Assembly: GCA_946645735.1 (NCBI GenBank)
Contig: CAMPCK010000040.1
Coordinates: forward strand, 1 to 7,376
Source: an uncultured Clostridia bacterium
GTDB taxonomy: Bacteria > Bacillota_A > Clostridia > Peptostreptococcales > Anaerovoracaceae
Reading direction: 5' to 3'
Length of the DNA: 7,376 bases
In this document: positions 7,298-7,376 of the stretch, piece by piece
Numbering within the stretch: the stretch's first letter is position 1
Layout: the number at the start of each line of letters is the position of its first letter
Notes under the pieces: generated by a model
The model's database searches: none
Told to the model about the DNA's origin: nothing
The model's input: the letters and a program-made list of their open reading frames with translations, nothing else
Position numbers and translations under genes: made by a program

Positions 7298-7298
7298 T
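7285..7298. promoter_or_regulatory. probable GntR/FCD operator (GTATAC-centred palindrome)
   Basis: The sequence AATCGTATACAATT is a 14-bp inverted repeat with a single mismatched pair (C7288 against A7295). Several GntR/FCD regulators bind sites of the form TTGTATACAA. It lies 20-33 nt upstream of the GntR start codon and overlaps the predicted promoter, so it would suit autorepression. It may also act on the divergent gene at the right edge. The match to GntR/FCD sites is established knowledge of the family; binding by this regulator is inferred. Confidence 0.6.
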
Positions 7299-7325
7299 TT
7301 AACATTAAATTAATATAAAAATCAA
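7296..7325 (-). promoter_or_regulatory. candidate sigma-A-type promoter of the GntR gene
   Basis: Reading the minus strand, TTGATT (plus 7320-7325) and TAAAAT (plus 7296-7301) are separated by 18 nt. The hexamers match the consensus at 4/6 and 5/6. Transcription would start near 7289, inside the GTATAC palindrome. The region is very A+T-rich, so chance matches are common and the call is tentative. Confidence 0.4.
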
Positions 7326-7376
7326 TGAAAAAAGATGATATAATCAGAATATTGGACTTGCTTGAGGAGACATATC
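7325..7376 (+). CDS. nth: probable endonuclease III (Nth), N-terminal fragment cut by window edge
   Basis: Seventeen codons are visible from ATG 7325 to the window end, reading MKKDDIIRILDLLEETY. This resembles the first helix of clostridial endonuclease III proteins, which often begin with a basic tip followed by ILxLLEExYP. Nth is a base-excision-repair DNA glycosylase/AP lyase with a C-terminal 4Fe-4S cluster; none of its catalytic or cluster residues is in the window. An in-frame stop at 7316-7318 fixes ATG 7325 as the first possible ATG start of this frame. No Shine-Dalgarno sequence is visible in the 24 nt before it. The gene is divergent from the GntR regulator. Only the short helix supports the identity, so the call is tentative. 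Confidence 0.45.
   Translation, partial: MKKDDIIRILDLLEETY

Noticed and set aside
7339..7344. A perfect TATAAT hexamer near the right edge.
   Set aside because: It lies inside the nth-like reading frame, has no -35 at a suitable distance, and would start transcription after the likely start codon.

Overview
The window looks like chromosomal DNA of a low-to-moderate G+C Bacillota, most likely a clostridial / Lachnospiraceae-type anaerobe. The grounds are protein family resemblance (clostridial-type MiaB, two-membrane-segment Cls, MurT/GatD homologues, a GntR/FCD regulator), AGGAG-type ribosome binding sites and very tight gene packing. No taxon can be fixed from the sequence alone. No rRNA, tRNA, IS element, CRISPR array or long repeat was seen.

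Layout. Positions 1-6599 hold six same-strand genes that abut or overlap and read as one operon. They are the 3' part of miaB (tRNA methylthiotransferase), a cardiolipin synthase (cls), a MurT-like Mur ligase, a GatD-like class I glutamine amidotransferase homologue, a 'sugar-transfer associated' type ATP-grasp enzyme, and a polytopic M50/site-2-protease-type metalloprotease. The gaps are 1, 18, 0, -4 and 0 nt, and the operon promoter lies upstream of the window. A GntR/FCD regulator (6596-7264, minus strand) converges on the operon and its stop codon overlaps that of the protease gene. Its upstream region (7265-7324) has a good ribosome binding site and a near-perfect GTATAC-centred palindrome that is probably its operator. 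At the right edge a divergent reading frame begins (7325 onward) that resembles the N-terminus of endonuclease III (nth).

How the genes may work together. Except for miaB, the operon is envelope-oriented: an anionic phospholipid synthase, a Mur-type ligase pair, an ATP-grasp carboxylate-amine ligase and a membrane protease. In canonical MurT/GatD, GatD releases ammonia from glutamine and MurT amidates the alpha-carboxyl of D-Glu in lipid II. Here the MurT homologue keeps its ATP-binding loop and Cys4 zinc ribbon. The GatD homologue has lost both the nucleophilic Cys (Gly90 by motif alignment) and the catalytic His (Leu192). The MurT C-terminal domain has also lost the Asp-containing signature that supplies the third triad member. 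This coordinated loss, together with a translationally coupled ATP-grasp gene directly downstream, is the most interesting signal. It suggests a derived ligase cassette that does not use glutamine-derived ammonia and may attach another amine or amino acid to a cell-wall or other envelope precursor. The catalytic losses are read from the sequence by manual motif alignment; the new function is inference.
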